Assembly (NCBI GenBank): GCA_017557665.1
Contig: JAFYYI010000003.1
Span: 62,001-126,000 of the forward strand
DNA from: Muribaculaceae bacterium
Lineage (GTDB): Bacteria > Bacteroidota > Bacteroidia > Bacteroidales > Muribaculaceae
Direction: 5' to 3'
DNA: 64,000 nucleotides
Shown one piece after another: positions 33,588 through 42,826 of the stretch (the first letter of the stretch is position 1; the number at the start of each line of letters is the position of its first letter). A model generated the notes under the pieces. The model was not told the DNA's origin and searched no databases. It saw only the letters and a list, made by a program, of their open reading frames with translations. Position numbers and translations under genes: made by a program.

Positions 33588-36500
33588 ATGAATATGATGA
33601 AAAAACTGAGTTTCAAGTCTCGTTGCCTGATCGGGTTGCTGACAGTGGCGGCGCTCGCTACGGGTGGCGTTACGGCACAGGCCGGACCATTGCCGCAAAT
33701 GCACAGCGGCACGGCACAGGCCTCGACGGTGACGGGACAAGTGCTTGACGAGAATGGCGACCCCATGATTGGGGCGACAGTCACTGTCAAGGGCACCGTC
33801 GTGGCTACAGTCACCGATTTTGATGGGCGATTCAGCATCAACGCTTCCCAGGGTGCCACCTTGACCGTTAGCTATGTGGGCTATGGCACTCGCGATGTGC
33901 GGGTGAATGGCTCTGACTTGACGGTTACAATGGAACCGTCTGCTGCTTATGACCTCAACGAAGTTGTAGTGACCGCCCTCGGTATTAAGAAGGAGGCCAA
34001 ATCGCTGTCCTACAACGTGCAGCAATTGAGTGGCGATGCCTTGATGAGGGTACAGGATGCCAACTTTGTCAACTCGCTCTCGGGCAAGGTCGCCGGTGTG
34101 ACCATCAATGCCAGTGCGACGGGTGCTGGTGGCAGCAGCCGCGTGGTGATGCGCGGTGCCAAGTCCATCAACGGCAACAACAATGTGCTTTATGTCGTGG
34201 ACGGTATTCCCATGCAGAACCTCTCCAGCGAGCAGCCCGAGGGTATCTTTGCAGGAGCGGGCCAGACGGGTGATGCCACGGCCAACATCAATCCCGATGA
34301 CATCGAGAGCATCAGCGCCCTGACAGGCCCCACGGCAGCCGCACTCTACGGTGCCAATGCCGCCAACGGTGTCATCCTTATCACGACAAAGCGCGGCCGT
34401 GCGGGTAGGGTGGATGTGACCTATAACGGCAGTTTCCAATTCTCCAAGCCATTTGTGTTGCCGCGTTTCCAGAACCAGTATGGGCCTAGCGAGACGGGCA
34501 GTTACTTCAGCTGGGGCGAGAAACTGGCCACGCCCAGCGATTACCGTCCTGCCGACTTCTTCCAGACGGGTACAAACATCGCCAACTCGGTGAGCCTGAG
34601 CACCGGCAACGACAAGAATCAGACTTATCTGTCGCTTGGTGCCACCAATGCACAGGGCATCATCCACAGCAATAATTATGACCGCTACAACGTGAGCGTG
34701 CGCAACACCACCAACTTCCTTGACGACCGCATGACGCTCGACCTGAGCTATATGCTCACTGCCGTTAAGGAACAGAACATGATCAGCCAGGGCCAGTACC
34801 ACAATCCGCTGGTACCCGTCTATCTGTTCCCTGCTGGGGACGATTTCTCCAAATTGGGCTACTACGAGCGCTATGACACGGGCCGCAATTTCCCCGTCCA
34901 GTATTGGCCCTACAATTACGATATCTCGATGGAGAACCCCTACTGGGAAACCGAGCGCGAGCGCTTCATCAATCACAAGGAGCGCCACCAGGCGACCGTC
35001 TCGCTCAACTGGCGCATCACTCCGTGGCTCGACATCACGGGCCGCGTGAAGTATGACAAGAGCAGCGACAAGTACGAGGAGAAATTCTTCGCTTCGACCA
35101 ACACGCTCTACGCCTCTAAATATGGCCACTACGGCCTGCGCAACGTGAGCAACCGCCAAATGTATGCCGAGGCATTTGCCAAGTTTGACAAATACTTTGC
35201 AGGCGACCGCTGGAGCATCAGCGGCGTGCTGGGTACCAGTTTTGACCAGCGCGACAATGCTATTGAGGGCTTCAGCGGCCACTTGAAGGGTACCGCCAAC
35301 AAGTTCACCCTGGCCAATGTGGAGACTTCCAACTCCACTTTCAAACCTGTCCAGAGCGGCTACCGCACCCAGTTGCAGAGCGTGTATGCCACTGCCCAAA
35401 TGGGTTACCGCAGCATGGTTTATCTGGATGCGACAGCCCGCAACGACTGGTCGAGCAAACTCGAGAAGAGTTACTTCTACTGGTCGGCTGGCGTGAGTGC
35501 CATCTGGACCGATATTTTCCCCTCTTTGAAGAATGGCCTCTGGCTCAACTACCTCAAGACGCGCGTGGGTTACTCCCAGGTGGGTAACGAGCCCAATGAG
35601 CCGTTCCTGACGCGTGAGACCTATGCCATCAACCCCTCGACGGGTCTGGCCGAGACCTCGACGCGCATGCTTACCGACCTCAAGCCCGAGCGCACCGACT
35701 CGTGGGAGGCGGGCATTGACCTGTACATGTTCCGAAACCGCTTGCGCATGAATGCGACCTTGTACAAGTCCAGCACGCGCAACCAGTTCTTCTATCCCAC
35801 GCTGCCGGCTTCGTCGGGCTACACCAGTGCCGTTGTCAACGGTGGACGTGTGGACAATAAGGGTGTCGAGTTGACCGCTCGTTACACCCAGCCTATTGGC
35901 TCATTGACTTGGGAGACTTTTGTGACCTGGACGCTTAATCGTAACAAGGTCAAGGAACTGCTGCGCAACTGGCGCAACCCCATCGATGGCGAGATATATA
36001 ACCTGGACGAACTCTACATGGGCGGCACCTCGGGTTATCAGATTCGCCTGATCGAGGGCGGAACCCTGAGCGACGTGTACGTCTCCACGCTCAAGACCGA
36101 CGAGCATGGCGCCATCTACGTCAACCCCGAACGCCAGACCGTTGAGGCCAATCCCAACAATAATGCCTACTACATCTATGCCGGCCAGGCCGCGCCGCGC
36201 TACAATCTGTCGTGGGGCAACTCACTGTCGTTCAAGGGTGTTACTGTATCGGCCCTGTTGGCCTATCGCAACGGCGGTATCGTCGTGAGTGAGACCCAGG
36301 CCATCCTGGATTATTATGGCGCCAGTGAGGCCTCGCAGAATGCCCGCAACGATGGCGGTGTGGTCATCAACGGCAAGAAAATCAACGCCCAAGGCTATTA
36401 CCAGACCGTGGGCAATCCCAACGGCACGGTGGATTCACGCTATGTCTACAGCGCGACCAACCTCAGGCTGGCCGAGTTGAGTGTCGGCTATGACGTGCCG

Positions 36501-36692
36501 GTTTACCGCTGGGTGAAGTGGATAAAGGGCTTGAATGTGTCCTTTGTCGCTCACAACCTGTGCATGCTTTATAACAAGGCCCCCTACGATCCCGAGGCGA
36601 CTTCCAACACGGGCACCTACTATCAGGGTATCGACTACTTCATGCAGCCCAGCCTGCGAACGATGGGATTTAACGTGAAACTCAAATTCTGA
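33588..36692 (+). CDS. SusC/RagA-family TonB-linked outer membrane receptor
   Basis: 1034 residues, full length. Signal peptide (about 4-31), then a carboxypeptidase-D-regulatory-like domain (VTGQVLDENGDPMIGATVTVKG and TDFDGRFSI), a TonB box region (DLNEVVVTALGIKKEAKSL), the plug domain (VLYVVDGIPMQN, NPDDIESISALTGPTAAALYGANAANGVILITTKRG), and a 22-strand barrel ending in KLKF. It opens a four-gene locus with SusD, GH18 and DUF1735-LamG genes. In Bacteroides thetaiotaomicron a locus of this composition (BT3983-BT3987) handles N-glycans, so mannose-type N-glycans are the likely ligand. Confidence 0.96.
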   Translation: MNMMKKLSFKSRCLIGLLTVAALATGGVTAQAGPLPQMHSGTAQASTVTGQVLDENGDPMIGATVTVKGTVVATVTDFDGRFSINASQGATLTVSYVGYGTRDVRVNGSDLTVTMEPSAAYDLNEVVVTALGIKKEAKSLSYNVQQLSGDALMRVQDANFVNSLSGKVAGVTINASATGAGGSSRVVMRGAKSINGNNNVLYVVDGIPMQNLSSEQPEGIFAGAGQTGDATANINPDDIESISALTGPTAAALYGANAANGVILITTKRGRAGRVDVTYNGSFQFSKPFVLPRFQNQYGPSETGSYFSWGEKLATPSDYRPADFFQTGTNIANSVSLSTGNDKNQTYLSLGATNAQGIIHSNNYDRYNVSVRNTTNFLDDRMTLDLSYMLTAVKEQNMISQGQYHNPLVPVYLFPAGDDFSKLGYYERYDTGRNFPVQYWPYNYDISMENPYWETERERFINHKERHQATVSLNWRITPWLDITGRVKYDKSSDKYEEKFFASTNTLYASKYGHYGLRNVSNRQMYAEAFAKFDKYFAGDRWSISGVLGTSFDQRDNAIEGFSGHLKGTANKFTLANVETSNSTFKPVQSGYRTQLQSVYATAQMGYRSMVYLDATARNDWSSKLEKSYFYWSAGVSAIWTDIFPSLKNGLWLNYLKTRVGYSQVGNEPNEPFLTRETYAINPSTGLAETSTRMLTDLKPERTDSWEAGIDLYMFRNRLRMNATLYKSSTRNQFFYPTLPASSGYTSAVVNGGRVDNKGVELTARYTQPIGSLTWETFVTWTLNRNKVKELLRNWRNPIDGEIYNLDELYMGGTSGYQIRLIEGGTLSDVYVSTLKTDEHGAIYVNPERQTVEANPNNNAYYIYAGQAAPRYNLSWGNSLSFKGVTVSALLAYRNGGIVVSETQAILDYYGASEASQNARNDGGVVINGKKINAQGYYQTVGNPNGTVDSRYVYSATNLRLAELSVGYDVPVYRWVKWIKGLNVSFVAHNLCMLYNKAPYDPEATSNTGTYYQGIDYFMQPSLRTMGFNVKLKF

Positions 36693-36699
36693 TGTGGCT

Positions 36700-38319
36700 A
36701 TGAAAACTAGATTTCTATTATATATATGTGCTGCAATGCTGTTTGCAGGATGTACCAAGTCATTTGACGATATCAACACCAACCAGCACCAGCTCACCGA
36801 CGAGGAATTGGCCAACGACTATCAGAACGTGGGTGCCTTCTTCTCGCAGATGGTGTCGAGGGTGGTGCTCTTTGACGACGGGTCGGGCAACTGCCTCTCA
36901 TCTGACTATCAGGTGGCACAGGGCTTGAGCGCCGATCCGTTCTCGGGTTATGTGTCTCTCACTGGCACCTGGCGCAATGGTGTCCACAATGGTTCTTACA
37001 GTTTTGTGAGCGGCTGGTATGACCAGATGTTCACACGCGCTTTCAGTGAGGTGATGCCGGCCTGGCAACGCGTTACACAGGTGGCTGGGGAGATGAATCA
37101 GCCGGCTGTGGCGGCGCTGGCCACCATCGTCAAGGTTGAGGCCTTGCACCGTGTGACCGACATGTACGGCCCGATTCCCTACATCCATTTTGGCAGCGGA
37201 ACGCTAGGTACTACCTATGACCGCCAGCAGGAGGTCTATAACCGTTTCTTTGAGGAACTGGATGCCGCTATCGAGACCCTCATGCCACTGGCCGAATCGG
37301 GAAGTATCCTGTTGCCCGACTATGACAACGTCTACGAGGGCAATGTGGCGCGCTGGGTGAAGTTTGCCAACACCCTTCGCCTGCGCTTGGCGCTGCGTGT
37401 GGTCTATGCCGACCCGGCCTTGGCACAGAGCGAGGCCGAGAAGTCGGCCGCTTGCCCGCTGGGCTATATCGAGACGGCCGCCGAGCGTGCCCAACTGCAG
37501 CACGGTCGCTTGACCTATTTCCACCCGAATTATGACATGGCCTACAATTTCAATGCCGGTGAGGTGCGCATGGGAGCGACGATGGACTGCTACATGAACG
37601 GCTACGGTGACCCCCGCTTGGCTGCCTACTTTGTCCCTGCAAGCAACGACAACAAGTATCACGGCGTGCGTCTGGGTGTCCACAACATGAATCCCACGCG
37701 CTATGCCGGTGCCTATGTCTCCAACCTGAACATCGACCGTGCCACAACACCCATTGTGTGGATGACGGCAGCCGAGGGCTTCTTCCTGAGGGCCGAAGCG
37801 GCTTTGCGAGGCTGGAACATGGGCGGCACGGCCAAGAGTTTCTACGAGGCCGGAATCCGCGCCTCGTTCAGCGAGAACAACGTGAGTGGCGAGGACGCTT
37901 ATATCACCAACTCGACCTTGAAGCCTTCGCGTTTCGTGGACCGCACGGGAGGCAACAACACCGCTCCCGCTCCGTCTGCAATCACCATCGCTTGGGACGA
38001 TGAGGCCGACTTTGAGACCAATCTGGAACGCGTCATTACCCAGAAGTGGATTGCCATGTATCCCGACGGCTGCGAGGGCTGGGCTGAGTTCCGGCGCACG
38101 GGCTATCCCCATCTGCTGCCTGTGGTGAACAACGATAGCCAAGGTCTCATCGACACCGATATTCAAGTGCGACGTTGTCCCTTCCCGGTGCAGGAGTATA
38201 ACACCAATGAGGCTGCTGTGCAGGCCGCTATCCAACTGTTGGACGGCGAAGCCGCTGGCGGTGGTCAGGATAATGGCGGAACACGTCTGTGGTGGGATAA
38301 AAAAGTGATAAGTGATTAG
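36700..38319 (+). CDS. SusD-like nutrient-binding outer membrane lipoprotein (SusD_2 type)
   Basis: 539 residues from ATG 36700. Lipoprotein signal ending FAGC, then TKSFDDINTNQHQLTDEEL. Internal signatures include WQRVTQVAGEMNQPAVAALATIVKVEALHRVTDMYGPIPY, RWVKFANTLRLRLALRVVYADP and WMTAAEGFFLRAEAALRGWNMGG, then QKWIAMYPDGCEGWAEFRRTGYP, characteristic of the SusD-like family that accompanies GH18 loci. It begins 7 bases after SusC and should be the surface lid of that receptor. Confidence 0.95.
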   Translation: MKTRFLLYICAAMLFAGCTKSFDDINTNQHQLTDEELANDYQNVGAFFSQMVSRVVLFDDGSGNCLSSDYQVAQGLSADPFSGYVSLTGTWRNGVHNGSYSFVSGWYDQMFTRAFSEVMPAWQRVTQVAGEMNQPAVAALATIVKVEALHRVTDMYGPIPYIHFGSGTLGTTYDRQQEVYNRFFEELDAAIETLMPLAESGSILLPDYDNVYEGNVARWVKFANTLRLRLALRVVYADPALAQSEAEKSAACPLGYIETAAERAQLQHGRLTYFHPNYDMAYNFNAGEVRMGATMDCYMNGYGDPRLAAYFVPASNDNKYHGVRLGVHNMNPTRYAGAYVSNLNIDRATTPIVWMTAAEGFFLRAEAALRGWNMGGTAKSFYEAGIRASFSENNVSGEDAYITNSTLKPSRFVDRTGGNNTAPAPSAITIAWDDEADFETNLERVITQKWIAMYPDGCEGWAEFRRTGYPHLLPVVNNDSQGLIDTDIQVRRCPFPVQEYNTNEAAVQAAIQLLDGEAAGGGQDNGGTRLWWDKKVISD

Positions 38320-38337
38320 TGATAGGAGATTAGAGAT

Positions 38338-39267
38338 ATGAAACTGACAAGATATATTTCGGCTGCGTTAATTCTTTTGGCTGTCACGGCTTGTGATACC
38401 GAGCCCGAAGCCCTTGACCTGCAGCCGTTGAAGGAGTACAGCGAGGAGTATTATCAGGCCTTGCGTGACTACAAAGCGAGTCCTCACGAGATTTGCTACG
38501 TGTATTATGCCGACTGGGCACCCATCGAGGGCGCTAGCGGATACAAGGACCCGGCATCATGGGGCGAACGCATCATCGGCCTGCCCGACAGCATCGACCT
38601 GGTGAACCTGTGGATGGGAATCCCCACACCCGAGACTCACCCTGTCGCCTATCAGGATATGATTGAGACGCGCGAGAAGAAGGGCACCCGCTTCATCTTC
38701 CACGCCGATGCCTCCAACTACAACCACCGCTTCACCATCGACGGACGTGTCTATGACCTGTCCGGTGACCGCAGCGAGGAGGCCATCCGGGCCTACGCGC
38801 GCTGGGTGTGTGATACGGTGGTGGAAACGGGCCTCGACGGGGCCGACTTTGACTACGAGGGCTGGAACGGCCAGCACCTGACGTGGGCCATCGAGGAATG
38901 CGACAAAATCTTCGGTCCCCAAGGCCAATACCCCGAGAAACTGGTCATCGTGGACTACTTCTCGGTGTCACCGCCCACGGCCTGTGACCCCTATGTGGAT
39001 TACTACATCAAGCAGGCTTATAGCCAGCAGGGTGCCGGTGTCGGCGCGATGGGTCACCCCGACGAGAAGACGGTCTACTGCGAGTCCTTCGGCCAGAAAC
39101 CCACGGGCGGCGAAATCTTCAACTATGCCGCTTGGGAGCCCGCCACGGGTCACAAGGGCGGTTGCGGTGCTTACTATGTGGAGCGCAACTACTACAACAC
39201 GAGCGACGGTGTACCCTATGGTGCCATCCGCCGTGCCATCCAGATCATGAACCCATCCAAGAGATAG
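38338..39267 (+). CDS. GH18-family lipoprotein, endo-beta-N-acetylglucosaminidase-like
   Basis: 309 residues. Lipoprotein signal ending VTAC (Cys19). The GH18 catalytic motif DGADFDYE is intact, with proton donor Glu174 and Asp170/172. KGTRFIFHADASNYNH and ARWVCDTVVETGLDGADFDYEG resemble endo-beta-N-acetylglucosaminidases of the EndoF/EndoH/BT3987 group, which cut the chitobiose core of N-glycans, rather than long chitinases. It is surface-anchored in the SusC-SusD operon, so it would release glycans for uptake. A pseudo-enzyme that only binds is less likely because all catalytic acids are present. Confidence 0.88.
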   Translation: MKLTRYISAALILLAVTACDTEPEALDLQPLKEYSEEYYQALRDYKASPHEICYVYYADWAPIEGASGYKDPASWGERIIGLPDSIDLVNLWMGIPTPETHPVAYQDMIETREKKGTRFIFHADASNYNHRFTIDGRVYDLSGDRSEEAIRAYARWVCDTVVETGLDGADFDYEGWNGQHLTWAIEECDKIFGPQGQYPEKLVIVDYFSVSPPTACDPYVDYYIKQAYSQQGAGVGAMGHPDEKTVYCESFGQKPTGGEIFNYAAWEPATGHKGGCGAYYVERNYYNTSDGVPYGAIRRAIQIMNPSKR

Positions 39268-39275
39268 CAGCGACT

Positions 39276-39368
39276 GGCAGCTAGCCCGGTCCGCCGTGCC
39301 ACAACAAATGGCTGCTAGCCCGGTCCACCGTGCCACAGCGAATGGCAGCTAGCCCGGTCCACCGTGCC
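39276..39368 (+). repeat. Three tandem 34-bp direct repeats with following hairpin
   Basis: Copies start at 39276, 39310 and 39344, with unit GGCAGCTAGCCCGGTCC then A/GCCGTGCC and a 9-base link; they differ at a few bases. The third copy runs into a hairpin (stem GCCGAGGC / GCCTCGGC, loop TTT, 39366-39384). It lies between the GH18 and DUF1735 genes inside the operon, about 156 bases of gap. It may be an mRNA processing or attenuation element, or a mobile repeat. Confidence 0.8.
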
Positions 39369-39423
39369 GAGGCTTTGCCTCGGCCAAGTGAAACTCTCAA
39401 CTGAAACCTAAAAAAGAACAACA

Positions 39424-40644
39424 ATGAAAAAATCGATTTTCAATATCCTCCTGCTACTCGCTGTCGGCGCTTTGTTCAACGCTTGCAACAGCGAGGGAGA
39501 CAAGTTTGATTACCAGAAGGTGGGACTGCTCATCACGGGCACCGAACAGGTGCCGGTGCAGCGTTTCACCGTTGACGAATTGCCGGCATCCTATGCCGTC
39601 ACTGTCAAGGCTACGCGCCGCTGCCCGAAGGATGTCACCCTGCGCCTGGCGATAGACACGGCGCTGGTGCGCAACTATAATGCCACTCACGGCACCGCCT
39701 ACTATGCAGTGCCGGCTTCCAGCGTATTGCTCGAGGACAGTGAGGTGACCATCAAGCAAGGTGAGGCCCTATCCACTGCCGCCCAGGTCAAAGTGGTCAA
39801 CACCGACGGTTTTATCGAGGGCGCCACCTATGTCATCCCTGTCACTATCCAGCAGGTGAACGGCGAGGGTGGTGAGGTCATCGAGAGCTCACGCACCATC
39901 TTCTTGCAGATTTCCCGCATCATTTCGTTCTACTCGCTTGAGAACAGCCAGAACGCCTCATCCAACTACATCTTCCCCGACGACAAGATGGTGAACCTCA
40001 CCAACTACACCATCGAGTTCAAGGTCTTCTCCTACCTGTTCGGCAATGTGGGCAACATCAAGCGTGTGTTGGCCATTGAGGGCAAGAATGAGGAAGAGGC
40101 CAACATGTTCCGCTTCGGCGAGAACGGTTCGGCCGGTGGCGACATCCTGCAATGGGTGCTGCCGGGCGGCAGGTGCTTCTCTTCGACCCATTTCAAGACT
40201 AACCGCTGGTATCTGGTGTCGTGCACTTACGACGGTTCTACCTTCAAGATGTATGTCGATGGTGTTGAGGATGCTCAGGCCAGCGGCACTGGCAAGGCGA
40301 CGCCTTTCCAGCGTTTCGAGTTGGGAATGTCGTGGGGCAATTACCGCAACAGCCAGTTCTTCCAGGGACGTCTGTGTGAGGTGCGCCTGTGGAACAGGGC
40401 ACTCACGGCCAGCGAAATTGCCATGGGCTTTGCCGGCGTGAATGCCCACAGCGAGGGACTCGTCGCCTACTGGAAGATGAACGAGGGCGAGGGCCACATC
40501 TTCCACGACGCCACGGGTCACGGTTATGATATGGACTGGACCGATACCTGGCGTGACGACAAGGAAAACGGTGTCCTCGTCGCCCACGACTACAGTAATT
40601 ATATCAAGTGGGTGAAGGACGACTACAACAAGGTCGCCCAGTAA
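39424..40644 (+). CDS. DUF1735 and LamG (concanavalin-A-like) domain lipoprotein
   Basis: 406 residues. Lipoprotein signal ending FNAC. Residues about 30-160 are a DUF1735 beta-sandwich (ASYAVTVKATRRCPKDVTLRLAID, NATHGTAYYAVPASSVLL, GATYVIPVTIQQVNG). Residues about 180-380 are a LamG-type jelly roll (YTIEFKVFSYLF, NRWYLVSCTYDGSTFKMYVDG, FQGRLCEVRLWNRALTASEI, GLVAYWKMNEGEGHIFHDATG). Such SGBP-like lipoproteins bind glycans at the cell surface in GH18 loci. It is the last gene of the locus. Confidence 0.88.
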   Translation: MKKSIFNILLLLAVGALFNACNSEGDKFDYQKVGLLITGTEQVPVQRFTVDELPASYAVTVKATRRCPKDVTLRLAIDTALVRNYNATHGTAYYAVPASSVLLEDSEVTIKQGEALSTAAQVKVVNTDGFIEGATYVIPVTIQQVNGEGGEVIESSRTIFLQISRIISFYSLENSQNASSNYIFPDDKMVNLTNYTIEFKVFSYLFGNVGNIKRVLAIEGKNEEEANMFRFGENGSAGGDILQWVLPGGRCFSSTHFKTNRWYLVSCTYDGSTFKMYVDGVEDAQASGTGKATPFQRFELGMSWGNYRNSQFFQGRLCEVRLWNRALTASEIAMGFAGVNAHSEGLVAYWKMNEGEGHIFHDATGHGYDMDWTDTWRDDKENGVLVAHDYSNYIKWVKDDYNKVAQ

Positions 40645-40729
40645 TCCTTGATTAGTGATTAGTGACCCTAAGGTCCTTAAACTCCCTAAAAACTGTTGAC
40701 CGAAAAAGTGAAAACTGACAACTTTTCAC
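40645..40729 (+). repeat. Intergenic degenerate words after the PUL
   Basis: GATTAGTGATTAGTGA followed by CCTAAGGTCCTTAAACTCC. The first word recurs at 38305-38337, the second at 3537-3593 and 4310-4345. No terminator stem was seen. Confidence 0.55.
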
Positions 40730-40737
40730 TACCTTTG
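40730..40737 (+). promoter_or_regulatory. Promoter -7 box for manA
   Basis: TACCTTTG, an exact TAnnTTTG. The expected transcript start (about 40744) lies after the in-frame TTG 40742 and before ATG 40757, which decides the start codon. Confidence 0.6.
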
Positions 40738-40756
40738 TGAGTTGAAACAATCAGAA

Positions 40757-41734
40757 ATGCAGATTTACAAGTTCAATAGTATCCTCAAGCCCGTCCTGTG
40801 GGGCGGCGACAAGCTGGTGACGTTCAAGAGGTTGCCGGCCTGTGAGGAACCTATCGGTGAGAGTTGGGAACTGTCGCCCATGCCGGGGCGCGAGTCGGTA
40901 GTTGCCGATGGCGACGATGCAGGGATGACGCTCACTGACCTCGTGCGCCGCTATGGAGCCGACCTGGTGGGCGAGGACGTCTATCGCCGCTATGGTGACC
41001 AGTTCCCACTGCTCATCAAGTTCATCGATGCCAAGCGTGACCTCTCTATCCAGGTGCATCCCGACGACGCTATGGCGCTGCGCCGTCATGGCTGCAAGGG
41101 CAAGACCGAGATGTGGTACATTCTCGAGGCCGAAGAGGGTGCGCTCATCCACACGGGCTTCAACCGTGACCTGTCGGCCGAGGAATATGACCGCAGGGTG
41201 GGGGATGGAACGATTCTCGAGGTCATCAATGCTGCGGTTCCACAAGCTGGTGACGTGTTCTTCATTCCTGCGGGTGAGATTCACGCCATCGGTGCCGGCA
41301 ACCTGTTGGTCGAGATACAGGAGCCGAGCGATATCACCTATCGCGTGTGGGACTATAATCGTCGAGACGCCGACGGCAACCTGCGAGAGTTGCACACCGC
41401 TCAGGCACGCGAGTCGCTCAGCTATGAGGCGCTCAACGGCCATGTGGATTACACGTCAAGCGATGGCCCAGGCATCACACCGCTGGTGAGCTGCCCGGAA
41501 TTCGAAGTGAAGCGTCTTGACATCGTCGACGCTTACAGGCTTGAATGGCCGTCGCCTCACTCCTTTGTGGCGATGATGTGTCTCGATGGCGTGACAATGC
41601 TCCATGTCGAGGGTATGCAACCCGTGGAACTGCGACAGGGCGAGACGGCCCTCATTCCCGCAGTGGCCCAGGTCATTGAAATGACCGGCACGGCCCAATT
41701 ACTGATGGCCACCGTTCCTCTTGCCGCACATTGA
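40757..41734 (+). CDS. manA: Mannose-6-phosphate isomerase, class I
   Basis: 325 residues. Type I phosphomannose isomerase of the short bacterial type: LKPVLWGGDKLVTFK, GESWELSPMPGRESVV, PLLIKFIDAKRDLSIQVHPDD (zinc and active-site region), GKTEMWYILEAEEGALIHTGF, and AGEIHAIGAGNLLVEIQEPSDITYRVWDY. It interconverts fructose-6-phosphate and mannose-6-phosphate. It feeds GDP-mannose synthesis (used by gmd/fcl at 51.6-53.8 kb) or takes up mannose freed by the preceding N-glycan-type locus. It has its own promoter, so joint control with the locus is not shown. Confidence 0.95.
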   Translation: MQIYKFNSILKPVLWGGDKLVTFKRLPACEEPIGESWELSPMPGRESVVADGDDAGMTLTDLVRRYGADLVGEDVYRRYGDQFPLLIKFIDAKRDLSIQVHPDDAMALRRHGCKGKTEMWYILEAEEGALIHTGFNRDLSAEEYDRRVGDGTILEVINAAVPQAGDVFFIPAGEIHAIGAGNLLVEIQEPSDITYRVWDYNRRDADGNLRELHTAQARESLSYEALNGHVDYTSSDGPGITPLVSCPEFEVKRLDIVDAYRLEWPSPHSFVAMMCLDGVTMLHVEGMQPVELRQGETALIPAVAQVIEMTGTAQLLMATVPLAAH

Positions 41735-41773
41735 TAGCGAAATAATTGACTACTCAACTAAAAACTGAATGAT

Positions 41774-42790
41774 ATGACAAAGAAGAAATGGATGATACTC
41801 GGCGCCATTGCTGCCATCATCATTGTGATACTCGTCGCCTGTGCCGCTCCCTACCTGTTCATCGGCGCCCCTGCCGAGGGTCTGGTCAAGGTGCGCAAGG
41901 GCAGCACGATTGAAATGATCAGTGACAGTGTTCAAGCTCATGTGGACAAGAAGTTCGGCGAGCGCGTTGCCACATTGATGAAATGGATGGGCGCCAATGT
42001 TGAAAACCGCGAGGGCGCTTTCCGCATCACCAAGGGGATGACGCCTTTTGATGCCGCTCGACGCATCAAGAACGGTATTCAGGATGGTGTGCGTTTCACC
42101 TTCAATAACGTGCGCACCCTCGATGAATGGGCCGACCGCTGGGGCGAAACGTTTATTGGCGATGCCGACGACATGCGCAAACTGCTGAATGACAGTGCCG
42201 CGTGTGCCAAGTATGGCAAGACGCCTCAGACCATCGCTTGCCTGCTGATGCCCGATACCTATGAGTTCTACTGGAACATCTCGCCCGAGAAGATGCTCGA
42301 ACGCATGAATGACTATTACAACGACTTCTGGACCAGTGAACGCAAGGCCAAGGCCGAGAAACTGGGCCTCACCCCCGACGGCGTGGCCACTATCGCATCG
42401 ATTGTCGAGGAGGAGACCAGCAAGGCCGACGAGCGCGGCAAGGTGGCTCGCCTCTACCTCAACCGCTTCCAGCAGGGTATGCCTTTGCAGGCAGACCCGA
42501 CGGTGAAATTCGCCATCGGCGACTTCTCCATCAAGCGCATCACCGTGGCCATGACGCAAGTCAACTCGCCCTATAACACCTATCGGGTGCAGGGCTTGCC
42601 TCCCGGTCCTATCCGTCTGCCCGAGAAGGCCACAATCGATGCCGTGCTCGATGCACCTCAGCATGACTTCATCTATATGTGTGCCAAGTCGGACTTCAGC
42701 GGCTACCACGATTTTGCCCGTGACTATGCGACGCACCTCGAGAATGCCCACCGCTACCAGGCTGCCCTCAATGCACGCGGCATCAAGTAA
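41774..42790 (+). CDS. mltG: Endolytic peptidoglycan transglycosylase MltG (YceG-like)
   Basis: 338 residues. One N-terminal membrane helix (IIIVILVACAAPYLF), a LysM-like segment, then the YceG domain with LLMPDTYEFYW, VATIASIVEEETSKADERGKVARLYLNRFQQGMPLQADPTVKFA, and SPYNTYRVQGLPPGPI with the catalytic Glu in the EEE run. MltG cleaves nascent glycan strands and is thought to end their synthesis. It forms an operon with the DUF2007 gene, 36 bases downstream. Confidence 0.95.
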   Translation: MTKKKWMILGAIAAIIIVILVACAAPYLFIGAPAEGLVKVRKGSTIEMISDSVQAHVDKKFGERVATLMKWMGANVENREGAFRITKGMTPFDAARRIKNGIQDGVRFTFNNVRTLDEWADRWGETFIGDADDMRKLLNDSAACAKYGKTPQTIACLLMPDTYEFYWNISPEKMLERMNDYYNDFWTSERKAKAEKLGLTPDGVATIASIVEEETSKADERGKVARLYLNRFQQGMPLQADPTVKFAIGDFSIKRITVAMTQVNSPYNTYRVQGLPPGPIRLPEKATIDAVLDAPQHDFIYMCAKSDFSGYHDFARDYATHLENAHRYQAALNARGIK

Positions 42791-42826
42791 GCAAGGATTC
42801 TGTATCACTTTAAAAACGATTGAACA

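Noticed and set aside
33576..35399. 607-residue minus-strand frame opposite SusC
   Set aside because: Antisense shadow of a clear SusC gene.
39276..39368. CRISPR-like repeats of 34 bp
   Set aside because: The copies are directly adjacent with near-constant links, so there are no unique spacers, and there are no cas genes.
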